Below are positions 1-9,101 of a stretch of DNA of 57,910 nucleotides, piece by piece. The DNA is from Bacteroidaceae bacterium (GTDB lineage Bacteria > Bacteroidota > Bacteroidia > Bacteroidales > Bacteroidaceae): the NCBI GenBank assembly GCA_017507105.1, contig JAFWBM010000026.1:1-57910 (forward strand), given 5' to 3'. The stretch's first letter is position 1. The number at the start of each line of letters is the position of its first letter. Made by a program: the position numbers and the translations under genes. Under the pieces are notes generated by a model. That model ran no database searches. It was not told the origin of the DNA and saw nothing but the letters and a program-made list of their open reading frames with translations.

Positions 1-591
1 ATCATCTGGAACGAAATAAACAACCGCCGCATTCCCCTACCGGCAGATGTGATAGAGTGGGCAGAGAAGAATATATCGACACCGGCTGCAATAAACACGG
101 TGGTGGAGATGCAGAACAGATATCTTGCTTTGCAACGTCGTGCACTATCAGGTAGCGAAAGCCTGAAAACCAACGACGAGGTTAAGGATATGAGCGACGG
201 AGAAAAAATACTTCGCAAGCTCATTGAACCATACAAAGGCAAGTTTGTATTGGTCGATGTGTGGGGTACCTGGTGCAGTCCATGCAAACGGGCTCTTTCG
301 CACAGTAAGGAACTGTATGAGAGAATGGCGCCGTATGATATGGTGTTCCTTTACCTTGCCAACCGTAGCGATGAGGATAGCTGGAAAAATGTAATAAAGG
401 AGTACAATGTCACAGGCGACAACGTGGTGCATTACAACTTGCCCGATGTTCAGCAGAGTGCAGTTGAGAATTTCCTGAAGGTAAATCAGTACCCGACCTA
501 CAGGCTCATCGACCGCAACGGAAATTTGCTCGATGTCAATGCCGACCCTCGTAACCTTGATGCTCTTGAAAACCTTATAAAAGCATTGTAA
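1..591 (+). CDS. TlpA-like thioredoxin-fold protein, 5' end outside window
   Basis: The reading frame is open from base 1, so the gene starts upstream; the GTG at 49 is only the first possible start inside the window. The visible ~196 residues are a C-terminal thioredoxin-like domain with the redox motif WCSPC (bases ~271-285) after VDVWGT, as in the TlpA/ResA/AhpC-TSA-like proteins of Bacteroidetes. These proteins normally sit in the periplasm on a lipid anchor or signal peptide and reduce disulfides; the anchor would be in the missing part. The Cys pair is intact, so an active oxidoreductase is expected. A promoter for the next gene overlaps the end of this one (585-616), so the two may be transcribed separately. 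Substrate unknown. Confidence 0.8.
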   Translation: MIWNEINNRRIPLPADVIEWAEKNISTPAAINTVVEMQNRYLALQRRALSGSESLKTNDEVKDMSDGEKILRKLIEPYKGKFVLVDVWGTWCSPCKRALSHSKELYERMAPYDMVFLYLANRSDEDSWKNVIKEYNVTGDNVVHYNLPDVQQSAVENFLKVNQYPTYRLIDRNGNLLDVNADPRNLDALENLIKAL

Positions 592-616
592 TTACAAGAA
601 AAACTGTTTATCTTTG
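585..616 (+). promoter_or_regulatory. Bacteroidetes-type promoter for the TonB-domain gene
   Basis: ATTG at 585-588, 20 bases, then TATCTTTG at 609-616, matching TTTG-N19-21-TAnnTTTG with one change. It predicts transcription from about 623, which favours the ATG at 643 over the TTG at 625 as start of the next gene. Confidence 0.6.
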
Positions 617-642
617 AAAATCACTTGAGAACTTTAACAGCT

Positions 643-1812
643 ATGAAACCAAACCGAATTATTGTATTTATTGCTATTGCAGCAATGGCTTTATCATTGT
701 TCTGTACTCCTTGCCACGCGCAGGATAAGTGTGATAAACCGTTTGAAATCGATCTTCCAGCAGAGGGGAAGGATGTCATGCTTGTTTGTGAACAACAACC
801 TGAGTTCCCCGGTGGAATGCGTGCTCTTATGGATTATTTGAAAAAAGAGATACGCTATCCCAAGAAGTGCAGTGCTTCGGGAATAGAGGGAAGGGCATTT
901 GTAAGATTCATTGTTGATAAAAACGGTAAAATCAAAAAAGTTGAACTCTTCAAGAGCAGCGGTAACCAACTGCTCGACAAAGAGGCTATTCGCGTGGTAA
1001 AGAAGATGCCTCGCTGGAACCCCGGCAAGAACAAAGGCGAAGCGGTGAATGTGATGTTTACATTGCCGGTGAACTTCAAATTGAATAAAAAGGAGAGCAA
1101 AGAAAATGATGAAATGGTTTTCAGTAATCCTGAATCACAACCCGAATTCCCAGGGGGATGGAATGCTATTAAGGAATATCTACAAATGAATATACGCTAT
1201 CCCAAAGAATGTGTAGAAAACAGAATCGAGGGAAAGGCATTTGTAAGATTCATTGTTGAGAAAAACGGTAAAATTAAAGAGGTTGAACTCGCTAGAAGTA
1301 GTGGCAACAGCCTTCTAGACAAAGAGGCTATTCGCGTGGTAAAGAAGATGCCTCGCTGGAACCCCGGTGCGATATATAACAAGCCTGAACGTATGGCAGT
1401 TACGATGCCTGTGGAATTCAGACTTGACACAATAGATAAAGTTGTGGAATGCCCAATCGTTGGCGTGTGGCAACAATGCGTTGTAAAGCAGAATGCTGCG
1501 GGCAAGTTGGATGTCAACGTAGGAGCTGCTATAAAGGTATATGATAATGATAATACCTATTACTCGTTATTCCCGTACAGGAATAATATTAGCGGATTCG
1601 TTGCACAGAAAGGATGCTATGATATTGTCGATGACAACACGTTTCGTGAGAAAATTTTAAGGCATTTCAACAAGCCATGGGAGGGTACAGTCTCTGTCAT
1701 GAATTATGAGTTCATTGATGAGGAAAAGATGATAATGAAAATAGTATATACAAACACAAGCAACAATTTCACAGACACTGAATTCTGGCTAAGAATAAAA
1801 CCACTGGAGTAG
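643..1812 (+). CDS. Energy-transducer-like protein with two TonB C-terminal domains and a lipocalin-like tail
   Basis: The protein begins with a signal peptide (MKPNRIIVFIAIAAMALSLF, cleavage near CHAQ). Two TonB C-terminal domains of about 95 residues follow, each opening with QPEFPGG and ending with the shared core KKMPRWNPG. In known TonB proteins this domain contacts outer-membrane receptors, but this protein lacks the usual N-terminal membrane anchor and Pro-rich spacer. It may therefore be a periplasmic adaptor rather than a true transducer. The last ~115 residues (from CPIVGVWQQC) resemble the DUF4488/lipocalin-like domains common in Bacteroides. The two TonB repeats are nearly identical at DNA level at a fixed 342-base offset, showing recent duplication. 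The ATG at 643 is preferred to the in-frame TTG at 625 because it begins the signal peptide and lies downstream of the predicted promoter. Confidence 0.75.
   Translation: MKPNRIIVFIAIAAMALSLFCTPCHAQDKCDKPFEIDLPAEGKDVMLVCEQQPEFPGGMRALMDYLKKEIRYPKKCSASGIEGRAFVRFIVDKNGKIKKVELFKSSGNQLLDKEAIRVVKKMPRWNPGKNKGEAVNVMFTLPVNFKLNKKESKENDEMVFSNPESQPEFPGGWNAIKEYLQMNIRYPKECVENRIEGKAFVRFIVEKNGKIKEVELARSSGNSLLDKEAIRVVKKMPRWNPGAIYNKPERMAVTMPVEFRLDTIDKVVECPIVGVWQQCVVKQNAAGKLDVNVGAAIKVYDNDNTYYSLFPYRNNISGFVAQKGCYDIVDDNTFREKILRHFNKPWEGTVSVMNYEFIDEEKMIMKIVYTNTSNNFTDTEFWLRIKPLE
976..1367 (+). repeat. Internal tandem duplication of the TonB domain (342-base offset)
   Basis: Bases 976-1025 and 1318-1367 are identical over 50 bases. 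A second matched block (from 895 and from 1237) has the same 342-base (114-codon) offset with very few changes. Identity at synonymous positions indicates a recent duplication or gene conversion rather than protein-level constraint alone. Confidence 0.85.
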
Positions 1813-2313
1813 GTTTCACCTACTCTATCCCGGACAAACCCCTGCAACCTGCGTTGTAGGGGTTTCTTTTGCATTATACCGTCCTCTTCGGATATCGTCT
1901 GCCGATGCGTGATGTGTCGGCACTTCTTATGCTATTGATGATAACAACACTGCCGGGCTTCCTGCTACGGCTTTTTTCGGTGCGAAGGTTGCAACACACG
2001 GATATTCACAAGGAGAGGCGGAGTGATAAGGAATAAATACTCCCTAAACAACCTATATAATTAGGTAGCCCCGGGGGTATTTGTGTTTAGTAGTTAGAAA
2101 GTTAAGCAATCATACGTTTCGAGTATATCCTCTTGCCGCAAGCCAAGATAGGTTTAGGCGTTACAATCCTTATAGTATATTCAAATCTAAATTTCTTAAA
2201 ATAGTTCTCAACAAATATGACTTTTTGTATAGGAGCAAAAACAAATTTTAATTAATTTTACATTCTGCATATTATCATTGGAAATTTCAGTAGAAAACTA
2301 ATACAATTCAGAT
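1813..2313. other. Intergenic stretch of 501 bases without a gene
   Basis: Apart from the terminator at its start I see no gene. There are short GC-rich imperfect hairpins around 1900-1985 and a CCCCGGGGG run near 2072, but no RNA family that I recognise. The final ~100 bases are AT-rich and presumably hold the promoter of the DUF3472 gene; the best -7 candidate is TATCATTG at 2273-2280 with no clear -33 partner. Confidence 0.5.
1836..1870 (+). terminator. Rho-independent terminator after the TonB-domain gene
   Basis: A 13-base stem (AAACCCCTGCAAC at 1836-1848 with GTTGTAGGGGTTT at 1853-1865, one G:T pair), a four-base loop and a TCTTTT tail. Confidence 0.85.
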
Positions 2314-3588
2314 ATGAGTAAGAGTGTCTTTTTACAATTAGCATCATTAGCTGTTACATTGTTTCTGTTTATGCCGGCAATTGCACAAAATGAGAGTGTT
2401 GTCACCTTGTCGGGAAATGCTTATATAACATCGGGGCAGACAGCATATATTGATGAGGGGCAATGTGCCATACGCAACTGGAACGAAAAGGAAACAGTGA
2501 TAAGTTTCTATTTCAGAGCAAAAAATAGCGGCAAGATGAACATTGCGCTACAGGCAAAAGGTAACTCTTGCATTGAAGTCTCTTTGTTGGGTAAGAAGAG
2601 AAAGGTTAAGCTTGAGAGCGATACCTTGTCGCGAGTTGAACTTGGAGTATTCAAGGTGAAAAAACCGGGATACATAAAGATGGATATTCGTGGTGTGAAG
2701 ATAAACAACGGTTCCGATTTCGGTTCTATTGCTGCTGTATTTGTGGGTGGCGATGCTACACCTATCGCATGTGTCAGCCCCGACTTCAGTACCCATTTCG
2801 GACGACGTGGACCATCGGTACATTTGGGTTACATTCTTCCTAATGAAGATATAGAATGGTTCTACAACGAAGTTGTTGTACCCGAAGATGGCGACATCCC
2901 CAGCAGTTACTACATGGCTTGTGGATTTGGAGAGGGTTATTTCGGCATACAGAATAACAGCCCGCAGAAAAGAAGAGTTCTATTCTCGGTGTGGAGTCCA
3001 TACCAAACCGACAATGCTGCCGAGATTCCCGATTCATTACGTATTACACTTGTCAAAAAAGGTGACGGTGTTACAGTCAAGGACTTTGGCAACGAAGGTT
3101 CCGGCGGACAGAGTTACATGCACTACGAATGGAAAGCAGGAGAACGTTGCCGTTTCCTTATGGGTGTAAGACCCGACGGCAATGGCAGTACTGTGTACAC
3201 TGCATATTTCTTTGACAACGCCAAGGGTAAATGGTCGCTTGTAGCATCTTTCCGTCGCCCCAAAATCACTACATGGTATACCAATGCATACTCATTCCTG
3301 GAGAACTTCAACCCCATAATGGGTTATATAAACAGAAAGGCATATTACGGCAATCAGTGGGCACGTACCACCGATGGCAGATGGATTCCTATTACTAAAG
3401 CACGTTTCACCTGTGACACGACGGGGCGACAAGAGATGCGTCTCGACTATACAGGTGGCAGGGATGGCGATGATTTCTTCCTCTCCATGGGAGGTTTCTT
3501 TGATGAGTACATGACATTCGGAACCTATTTCGACCGCAAAGGTAATACAACAGAGGCACCGGATATCGATTTTTCGACACTCGAATAA
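2314..3588 (+). CDS. Secreted DUF5077-DUF3472 protein
   Basis: A 424-residue protein with a signal peptide ending near MPAIAQ. The N-terminal ~110 residues form a beta-rich domain of the DUF5077 kind (VTLSGNAYITSG onward). The rest, from about residue 160 (FGRRGPSVHLGY) to the end, matches DUF3472, including the conserved WAR and YGNQW stretch. Such proteins are common in gut Bacteroidetes and probably act in the periplasm or at the cell surface, often near carbohydrate-use genes; their biochemical role is not established. There is no adjacent SusC/SusD pair or glycosidase here, so context adds little. It stands alone, followed by a strong terminator. I recognise the family but not a function. 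Confidence 0.75.
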   Translation: MSKSVFLQLASLAVTLFLFMPAIAQNESVVTLSGNAYITSGQTAYIDEGQCAIRNWNEKETVISFYFRAKNSGKMNIALQAKGNSCIEVSLLGKKRKVKLESDTLSRVELGVFKVKKPGYIKMDIRGVKINNGSDFGSIAAVFVGGDATPIACVSPDFSTHFGRRGPSVHLGYILPNEDIEWFYNEVVVPEDGDIPSSYYMACGFGEGYFGIQNNSPQKRRVLFSVWSPYQTDNAAEIPDSLRITLVKKGDGVTVKDFGNEGSGGQSYMHYEWKAGERCRFLMGVRPDGNGSTVYTAYFFDNAKGKWSLVASFRRPKITTWYTNAYSFLENFNPIMGYINRKAYYGNQWARTTDGRWIPITKARFTCDTTGRQEMRLDYTGGRDGDDFFLSMGGFFDEYMTFGTYFDRKGNTTEAPDIDFSTLE

Positions 3589-3625
3589 GATACCCTAAAT
3601 ACGTTATAATAACGAAAAAGAATCT

Positions 3626-3669
3626 AATAATCCAGTCTCCGGAGTTATCGGAGACTGGATTATTTTTAA
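3626..3669 (+). terminator. Rho-independent terminator after the DUF3472 gene
   Basis: A perfect 16-base stem (AATAATCCAGTCTCCG at 3626-3641 and its complement at 3649-3664), a seven-base loop and a T-rich tail. Confidence 0.9.
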
Positions 3670-3781
3670 TATTATCTATGCTTGTAGAAGGAGATTCATA
3701 TTCCATTTTAAATTGTAGTCTTTAACAACAGATGAACTCTAAAAAAAAGAAGGCATTGCATATTGTTCCGAAAAATATACC

Positions 3782-3789
3782 TACATTTG
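3782..3789 (+). promoter_or_regulatory. Probable -7 element of the hut operon
   Basis: TACATTTG fits the Bacteroidetes -7 consensus TAnnTTTG and lies 43 bases before the ftcD start. No TTTG stands at the right distance upstream (nearest ATTG gives a 23-base gap), which may mean weak basal activity or help from an activator. No hut repressor gene lies beside the operon. Confidence 0.5.
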
Positions 3790-3832
3790 TATAATCACAT
3801 AAAAACTGACTAAACAAACATATAATATATCT

Positions 3833-5539
3833 ATGCAAAAGAGAATCATTGAGTGCGTTCCAAACTTTTCAGAGGGACGCAACGCTGAGACAATCAAACA
3901 GATAACTGATGCGATAGAGAGCATCAGAGGGGTAAAGCTCCTGGATGTAGACCCAGGTGAGGCAACAAATCGCACTGTTGTAACATTTGTAGGTGAGCCC
4001 GAGGCTGTAATGGATGCTGCCGTTGCGTCAATAAAGCGTGCAACAGAACTTATCGACATGCGTCTGCATAAGGGTGCGCATCCTAGAATGGGTGCCTGCG
4101 ATGTCTGTCCGCTCATACCTGTTTCGGGTATAACAATGGAAGAGTGTACAGAGCTGGCACGTACACTTGCCAAGAGAGTTGCCGACGAGCTTAATGTGCC
4201 CACATATTGCTACGAAGCTGCTGCATTCACTCCCGAACGTCGCAACCTAGCCGTATGCCGCGAAGGTGAATATGAGGCTTTACCCGAGAAGATGGCTGCC
4301 AAGGAGAGACAGCCCGATTTCGGAGCACGCCCCTACGACGAGGGTATAGCACGTACCGGAGCTACAGCTGTAGGAGCAAGAGACTTTCTCATTGCAGTAA
4401 ACTATAATCTTAACACCACATCCACACGCAGAGCAAATGCTATCGCTTTTGACGTACGCGAAAAGGGGCGTCCAAAGCGTGAGGGCAACCCAATAGTAGG
4501 AAAGATTGTCAAGGACGAGAATGGTGAGCCTGTTATGATTCCGGGTACACTTAAAGATTGTAAAGCCATTGGCTGGTATATTCAGGAGTATGGTATTGCA
4601 CAAGTATCAATGAACATGACCAATCTCTCTGTAACCCCATTGCACGTTGCATTTGATGAGGTGTGCCGTGCTGCTGAAGCACGTGGAGTACGTGTTACAG
4701 GAACCGAAATCGTGGGTCTTGTACCCAAGAAGGCACTTGTTGATGCCGGCCGCTATTTTCTACATAAGCAACACCGTTCGACAGGAGTTCCCGAAAGAGA
4801 ACTAGTGCGCATAGCCATAGAGACAATGGGACTATCGAACCTAAAGGAGTTCAAGCCCGAAGAGAAGATTGTGGAATACATATTGGAGGCAGAAGAACAG
4901 AAGAGAGCAAACAAACTGGTTGATATGACCTGCACAGCTTTTGCCGAAGAGACAGCTAGTGAATCGCCTGCACCCGGTGGAGGTTCAATATCGGCATATA
5001 TGGGTGCGTTAGGTGCTGCCTTGGGTGCTATGGTTGCAAACCTATCATCGCACAAGGCTGGATGGGACGAGCGTTGGGAGTTCTTCTCGGAATGGGCCGA
5101 GAAAGGAATGAACATAATGAACGAATTACTTGCCCTTGTAGATGAAGATACAGCTGCATTTAATAAGATAATGGCAGTATTTTCAATGCCGAAGAATACA
5201 CCCGAAGAGAAAGCAGAGCGTGCACAAGCGATGCAAACAGCTACACTATATGCGACCCAAGTGCCTCTGCGTACAATGCAGACAGCATATAAGGTATTTG
5301 ACATTGTAAAGGCTATGGCTATGGAGGGTAATCCCAACTCAGTATCTGATGCAGGAGTAGGAGCGCTTGCAGCACGCTCGGCAGTGATGGGTGCTTGCCT
5401 GAACGTTAAGATAAACGCTGCCGGACTGAAAGACCGAGAAACAGCCGATAGGCTGATAAATGAGGCAGAAAAGATACAACAGCTCGCACAAAAATCCGAA
5501 CAGGAGATTCTTGCCATTGTAGAGAGCAAGATAAACTAA
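3833..5539 (+). CDS. ftcD: Bifunctional glutamate formimidoyltransferase / formimidoyl-THF cyclodeaminase
   Basis: This 568-residue cytoplasmic enzyme completes histidine breakdown. It moves the formimino group of N-formimino-glutamate to tetrahydrofolate and then deaminates it to 5,10-methenyl-THF, feeding one-carbon metabolism and releasing glutamate. Residues 1 to ~325 are the formiminotransferase domains (start IIECVPNFSEGRN; HKGAHPRMGACD contains the expected active-site His). Residues ~345-568 are the helical cyclodeaminase, with the glycine-rich SPAPGGGSISAYMGALGAAL. The length equals that of the fused animal-type FTCD, as usual in Bacteroidetes. It is the first gene of a four-gene operon, 43 bases before hutU, with a -7 promoter element upstream. 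Both domains look intact. Confidence 0.95.
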   Translation: MQKRIIECVPNFSEGRNAETIKQITDAIESIRGVKLLDVDPGEATNRTVVTFVGEPEAVMDAAVASIKRATELIDMRLHKGAHPRMGACDVCPLIPVSGITMEECTELARTLAKRVADELNVPTYCYEAAAFTPERRNLAVCREGEYEALPEKMAAKERQPDFGARPYDEGIARTGATAVGARDFLIAVNYNLNTTSTRRANAIAFDVREKGRPKREGNPIVGKIVKDENGEPVMIPGTLKDCKAIGWYIQEYGIAQVSMNMTNLSVTPLHVAFDEVCRAAEARGVRVTGTEIVGLVPKKALVDAGRYFLHKQHRSTGVPERELVRIAIETMGLSNLKEFKPEEKIVEYILEAEEQKRANKLVDMTCTAFAEETASESPAPGGGSISAYMGALGAALGAMVANLSSHKAGWDERWEFFSEWAEKGMNIMNELLALVDEDTAAFNKIMAVFSMPKNTPEEKAERAQAMQTATLYATQVPLRTMQTAYKVFDIVKAMAMEGNPNSVSDAGVGALAARSAVMGACLNVKINAAGLKDRETADRLINEAEKIQQLAQKSEQEILAIVESKIN

Positions 5540-5582
5540 GGCAGAGTCTAAAATATACCGAAAACCAGAAAAAGATATTATT

Positions 5583-7598
5583 ATGACCGATTTTCAGAAA
5601 GATATATTAGCAGGTATCCCCGATATCCTTCCCGAGAAAAAAGCATACGACACAACAGCCAATCATGCTCCGAAAAGGAAAGATATTCTTACTGATAGCG
5701 AAAAGAAGTTGGCACTTGCAAATGCACTGCGCTATTTTCCCGAAAAGCATCATGCCGAACTTGCCCCTGAGTTCCTGGAGGAACTAAAACAGTATGGACG
5801 CATATATATGTATCGTCTGCGTCCCGACTATGAGATGTATGCCCGTCCCATAGAGGAATATCCAGCTCGCTCACGTCAGGCTGCCGCCATAATGCTGATG
5901 ATACAGAACAACCTGGACAAGGCTGTTGCACAACATCCGCAGGAACTTATCACATACGGTGGCAACGGTGCTGTATTCCAGAATTGGGCACAGTATCGCC
6001 TTGCTATGAAATACCTTGCCGAGATGACCGATGAGCAGACGCTTGTAATGTACTCGGGACACCCATTGGGTTTATTCCCCTCACACAAGGATGCACCGCG
6101 AGTGATTGTGACAAACGGAATGGTTATTCCAAACCACTCGTCACAAGACGATTGGGAACGTTTCAACGCAATGGGTGTATCACAATATGGACAGATGACA
6201 GCCGGTTCATATATGTACATAGGCCCACAAGGAATAGTTCACGGCACCACTATTACAGTTATGAACGCAGCTCGTAAACGTATGAAGCCGGGACAGAGCG
6301 ACTTGAAAGGAATGTTATTCGTTACAGCCGGACTTGGAGGTATGTCGGGTGCCCAACCCAAAGCCGGTAACATTTCGGGAGTGGTAAGTGTTACAGCCGA
6401 GATTAATATCGCTGCTGCAGAGAAGCGTTACAATCAAGGATGGGTTGATGAACTTCACTCATCGCTCGACACTCTTATCCCCCGCATAAAAGAGGCTGTT
6501 GAGGAGAAAGAGGTGGTATCGTTTGCATATGTCGGCAATGTTGTGGATTTATGGGAACGCCTTGCCGATGAAGAGATAAATGTAGATCTAGGATCGGACC
6601 AGACATCGCTACATAATCCTTGGGCCGGAGGATACTATCCTGTAGGTTACAGCTACGAAGAGTCGAACCGTATGATGGCTGAAGAGCCTGAGCGTTTCCA
6701 CGAGTGTGTGCAGGCTTCGTTGCGTCGTCATGTATCGGCTATAAACCGACTTACAGCCCGAGGTATGTATTTCTTTGACTATGGCAATGCTTTCTTACTG
6801 GAATCGTCACGTGCAGGGGCCGATATTATGAAAAGTGACGGAACATTCCGCTATCCATCATACGTACAGGATATAATGGGACCAATGTTCTTTGACTATG
6901 GCTTTGGACCTTTCCGTTGGGTATGTACATCGGGTAATGAGAAAGACCTTGAGACAACCGACCGTCTTGCAGCCGAGGTTCTGCAACAGATGCTTACCGA
7001 AGCACCGGATGAAATTCGCGGACAGTTGGAAGATAACCTGCATTGGATACGCGAGGCCAAGCAAAACAAATTGGTAGTGGGTTCACAAGCACGTATCCTA
7101 TATGCCGATTCTGAGGGTCGTACACGTATAGCCCTTGCATTTAACGAGGCAATAGCAAAAGGTGAAATTTCGGCTCCGGTAGTGCTTGGACGCGATCACC
7201 ACGATGTATCAGGAACCGACTCGCCATATCGTGAAACATCAAACATATACGACGGCTCGCAGTTCTGTGCAGACATGGCAGTACATAATGTTATTGGCGA
7301 TTCATTCAGAGGCGCCACATGGGTATCGATACACAATGGCGGCGGTGTCGGTTGGGGCGAGGTTATGAACGGCGGTTTCGGAATGGTTATAGACGGTAGT
7401 GACGAATCGGCACGACATATCGAAGAGATGTTGCTATGGGATGTCAACAATGGAATTGCACGTCGCAGTTGGGCACGCAACAAAGGAGCCATATTTGCAA
7501 TCAAGCGCCAGATGGAGCGTACTCCCCTGCTAAATGTAACACTGCCGAATATTGCCGATGCGGAATTGATAGAGAGAGTATTTAACGAGAATAAATAA
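5583..7598 (+). CDS. hutU: Urocanate hydratase (long Bacteroidetes type)
   Basis: Urocanase adds water to urocanate to give 4-imidazolone-5-propionate, using tightly bound NAD+ as an electrophile. The protein shows family landmarks: YGGNGAVFQNW, YSGHPLGLFPSH, GGMSGAQPKAGNISG, DQTSLHNPWAGGYYPVGY and a C-terminal NGGGVGWGEVMNGGFG. At 671 residues it is longer than the ~555-residue enzyme of Pseudomonas or Bacillus; the extra residues lie mainly at the N-terminus and inside the middle domain, as in other Bacteroidetes. It sits second in the hut operon, 43 bases after ftcD and 12 before hutH, so the genes are almost certainly co-transcribed. Confidence 0.95.
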   Translation: MTDFQKDILAGIPDILPEKKAYDTTANHAPKRKDILTDSEKKLALANALRYFPEKHHAELAPEFLEELKQYGRIYMYRLRPDYEMYARPIEEYPARSRQAAAIMLMIQNNLDKAVAQHPQELITYGGNGAVFQNWAQYRLAMKYLAEMTDEQTLVMYSGHPLGLFPSHKDAPRVIVTNGMVIPNHSSQDDWERFNAMGVSQYGQMTAGSYMYIGPQGIVHGTTITVMNAARKRMKPGQSDLKGMLFVTAGLGGMSGAQPKAGNISGVVSVTAEINIAAAEKRYNQGWVDELHSSLDTLIPRIKEAVEEKEVVSFAYVGNVVDLWERLADEEINVDLGSDQTSLHNPWAGGYYPVGYSYEESNRMMAEEPERFHECVQASLRRHVSAINRLTARGMYFFDYGNAFLLESSRAGADIMKSDGTFRYPSYVQDIMGPMFFDYGFGPFRWVCTSGNEKDLETTDRLAAEVLQQMLTEAPDEIRGQLEDNLHWIREAKQNKLVVGSQARILYADSEGRTRIALAFNEAIAKGEISAPVVLGRDHHDVSGTDSPYRETSNIYDGSQFCADMAVHNVIGDSFRGATWVSIHNGGGVGWGEVMNGGFGMVIDGSDESARHIEEMLLWDVNNGIARRSWARNKGAIFAIKRQMERTPLLNVTLPNIADAELIERVFNENK

Positions 7599-7610
7599 AA
7601 TTGAGTTATT

Positions 7611-9101
7611 ATGATACATTACATAAGCACGCAACATCTTACTATTGCAAGAGTTGAGGAGATTCTTTCCAAAGACTACAAAATAGCGCTTAGCGACGAG
7701 GCTATACAACGCATTAATCACTGTCGCGAGTATCTAGACAAGAAGATGGAAGATACAAAGAATCCAATATATGGTGTTACAACCGGGTTCGGTTCCTTGT
7801 GTAATATTTCTGTAGATAAAGAAAACCTTTCACAACTACAGAAAAATCTGATGATGTCGCACGCATGCGGAACAGGCCAACGTGTTCCATCGGATATTGC
7901 ACGCCTGATGCTTCTTCTAAAGGTACAATCACTCTCATATGGCCATTCTGGTGTACAGCTTGTAACAGTAGAGCGCCTTGTCGATATGTTCAACAACAAC
8001 ATAATCCCGGTAGTATATGAACAGGGCTCGTTGGGAGCATCGGGCGATCTTTCGCCTCTTGCCCATATGTGTTTGCCTCTGCTTGGATTGGGAGAGGTTG
8101 AGATTGACGGCGAGGTTGTAGACGGCGAGACAATGATGAAGAGAATGGGATGGAGTCCCATCACCCTATGTTCAAAAGAGGGTCTTGCACTGTTGAACGG
8201 AACACAGTTCATGTCGGCCTACGGAGTGTACTCAATAATCAACGCAATGCGCCTGAGCCGTTGGGCCGATTATATAGGTGCCATGTCACTTGATGCATTT
8301 GATGGACGCATCGAGCCTTTTGAGAATAGCGTACATGCCATACGCCCACATAACGGACAAATAGAGACTGCAAAGGTTATAAGAGGTATACTGGATGGTA
8401 GTGAGATAATAAAACAGCCAAAAAAACATGTTCAGGACCCATACTCATTCCGCTGTATTCCCCAAGTACATGGTGCATCGAAAGATACTATTGCTTACGT
8501 AGCAAGTGTGCTTGAGACTGAAATAAACTCGGCAACAGATAACCCAACGATATTCCCCGATAGTGATGAGGTTATATCTGCTGGTAATTTTCACGGACAG
8601 CCTATTGCACTTGCTATGGATTTCCTTGCTATAGCAATAGCCGAGCTAGGCAACATCTCGGAACGTCGTGTATATAGAATCATATCGGGTGTACGCAATC
8701 TGCCGCACTTCCTTGTTGTAAATCCGGGACTGAACAGCGGCTTCATGATTCCACAATATACGGCTGCATCTATAGTGAGCCAGTCGAAAGGACTATGTTG
8801 GCCTGCATCGTGCGACTCAATTCCCTCTTCACAGGGACAAGAGGACCATGTGAGCATGGGCTCAAATGCTGCCACCAAGTTACTTAAGGTGGTACTGAAT
8901 ACCGAGCGTATACTTGCTATTGAGCTTATGAATGCAGCACAGGCACTTGAGTTCAGACGTCCTCTTAAATCGTCGCAGAGCATCGAGGCATTGCATAGTG
9001 CTTACCGCAAAGTTGTACCTTTTGTAGAAAATGACACTGTAATGTATCCACATATAGCCTCATCGGTAAAATTCCTGAACGAATATGAACTTGCTCGTTA
9101 A
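7611..9101 (+). CDS. hutH: Histidine ammonia-lyase
   Basis: HutH removes ammonia from L-histidine to give trans-urocanate, the first step of the pathway. The self-processing MIO cofactor triad Ala-Ser-Gly is at residues 143-145 in GSLGASGDLSPLAHM, the signature of this family. Other landmarks are YGVTTGFGSL near residue 55, TDNPTIFPD and SSQGQEDHVSMG. The length of 496 residues is normal. It overlaps hutI by 17 bases, so translation of the two is probably coupled. Catabolic context rules in HutH over the related phenylalanine or tyrosine lyases. Confidence 0.96.
   Translation: MIHYISTQHLTIARVEEILSKDYKIALSDEAIQRINHCREYLDKKMEDTKNPIYGVTTGFGSLCNISVDKENLSQLQKNLMMSHACGTGQRVPSDIARLMLLLKVQSLSYGHSGVQLVTVERLVDMFNNNIIPVVYEQGSLGASGDLSPLAHMCLPLLGLGEVEIDGEVVDGETMMKRMGWSPITLCSKEGLALLNGTQFMSAYGVYSIINAMRLSRWADYIGAMSLDAFDGRIEPFENSVHAIRPHNGQIETAKVIRGILDGSEIIKQPKKHVQDPYSFRCIPQVHGASKDTIAYVASVLETEINSATDNPTIFPDSDEVISAGNFHGQPIALAMDFLAIAIAELGNISERRVYRIISGVRNLPHFLVVNPGLNSGFMIPQYTAASIVSQSKGLCWPASCDSIPSSQGQEDHVSMGSNAATKLLKVVLNTERILAIELMNAAQALEFRRPLKSSQSIEALHSAYRKVVPFVENDTVMYPHIASSVKFLNEYELAR

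Noticed and set aside
625-642. TTG start for the TonB-domain gene
   Set aside because: It lies at the predicted transcript start; the ATG at 643 begins a normal signal peptide.
4753-5529. 258-codon open frame on the reverse strand inside ftcD
   Set aside because: It is a mirror of the ftcD coding frame, Ser/Ala-rich, without a domain; ftcD itself is unmistakable.
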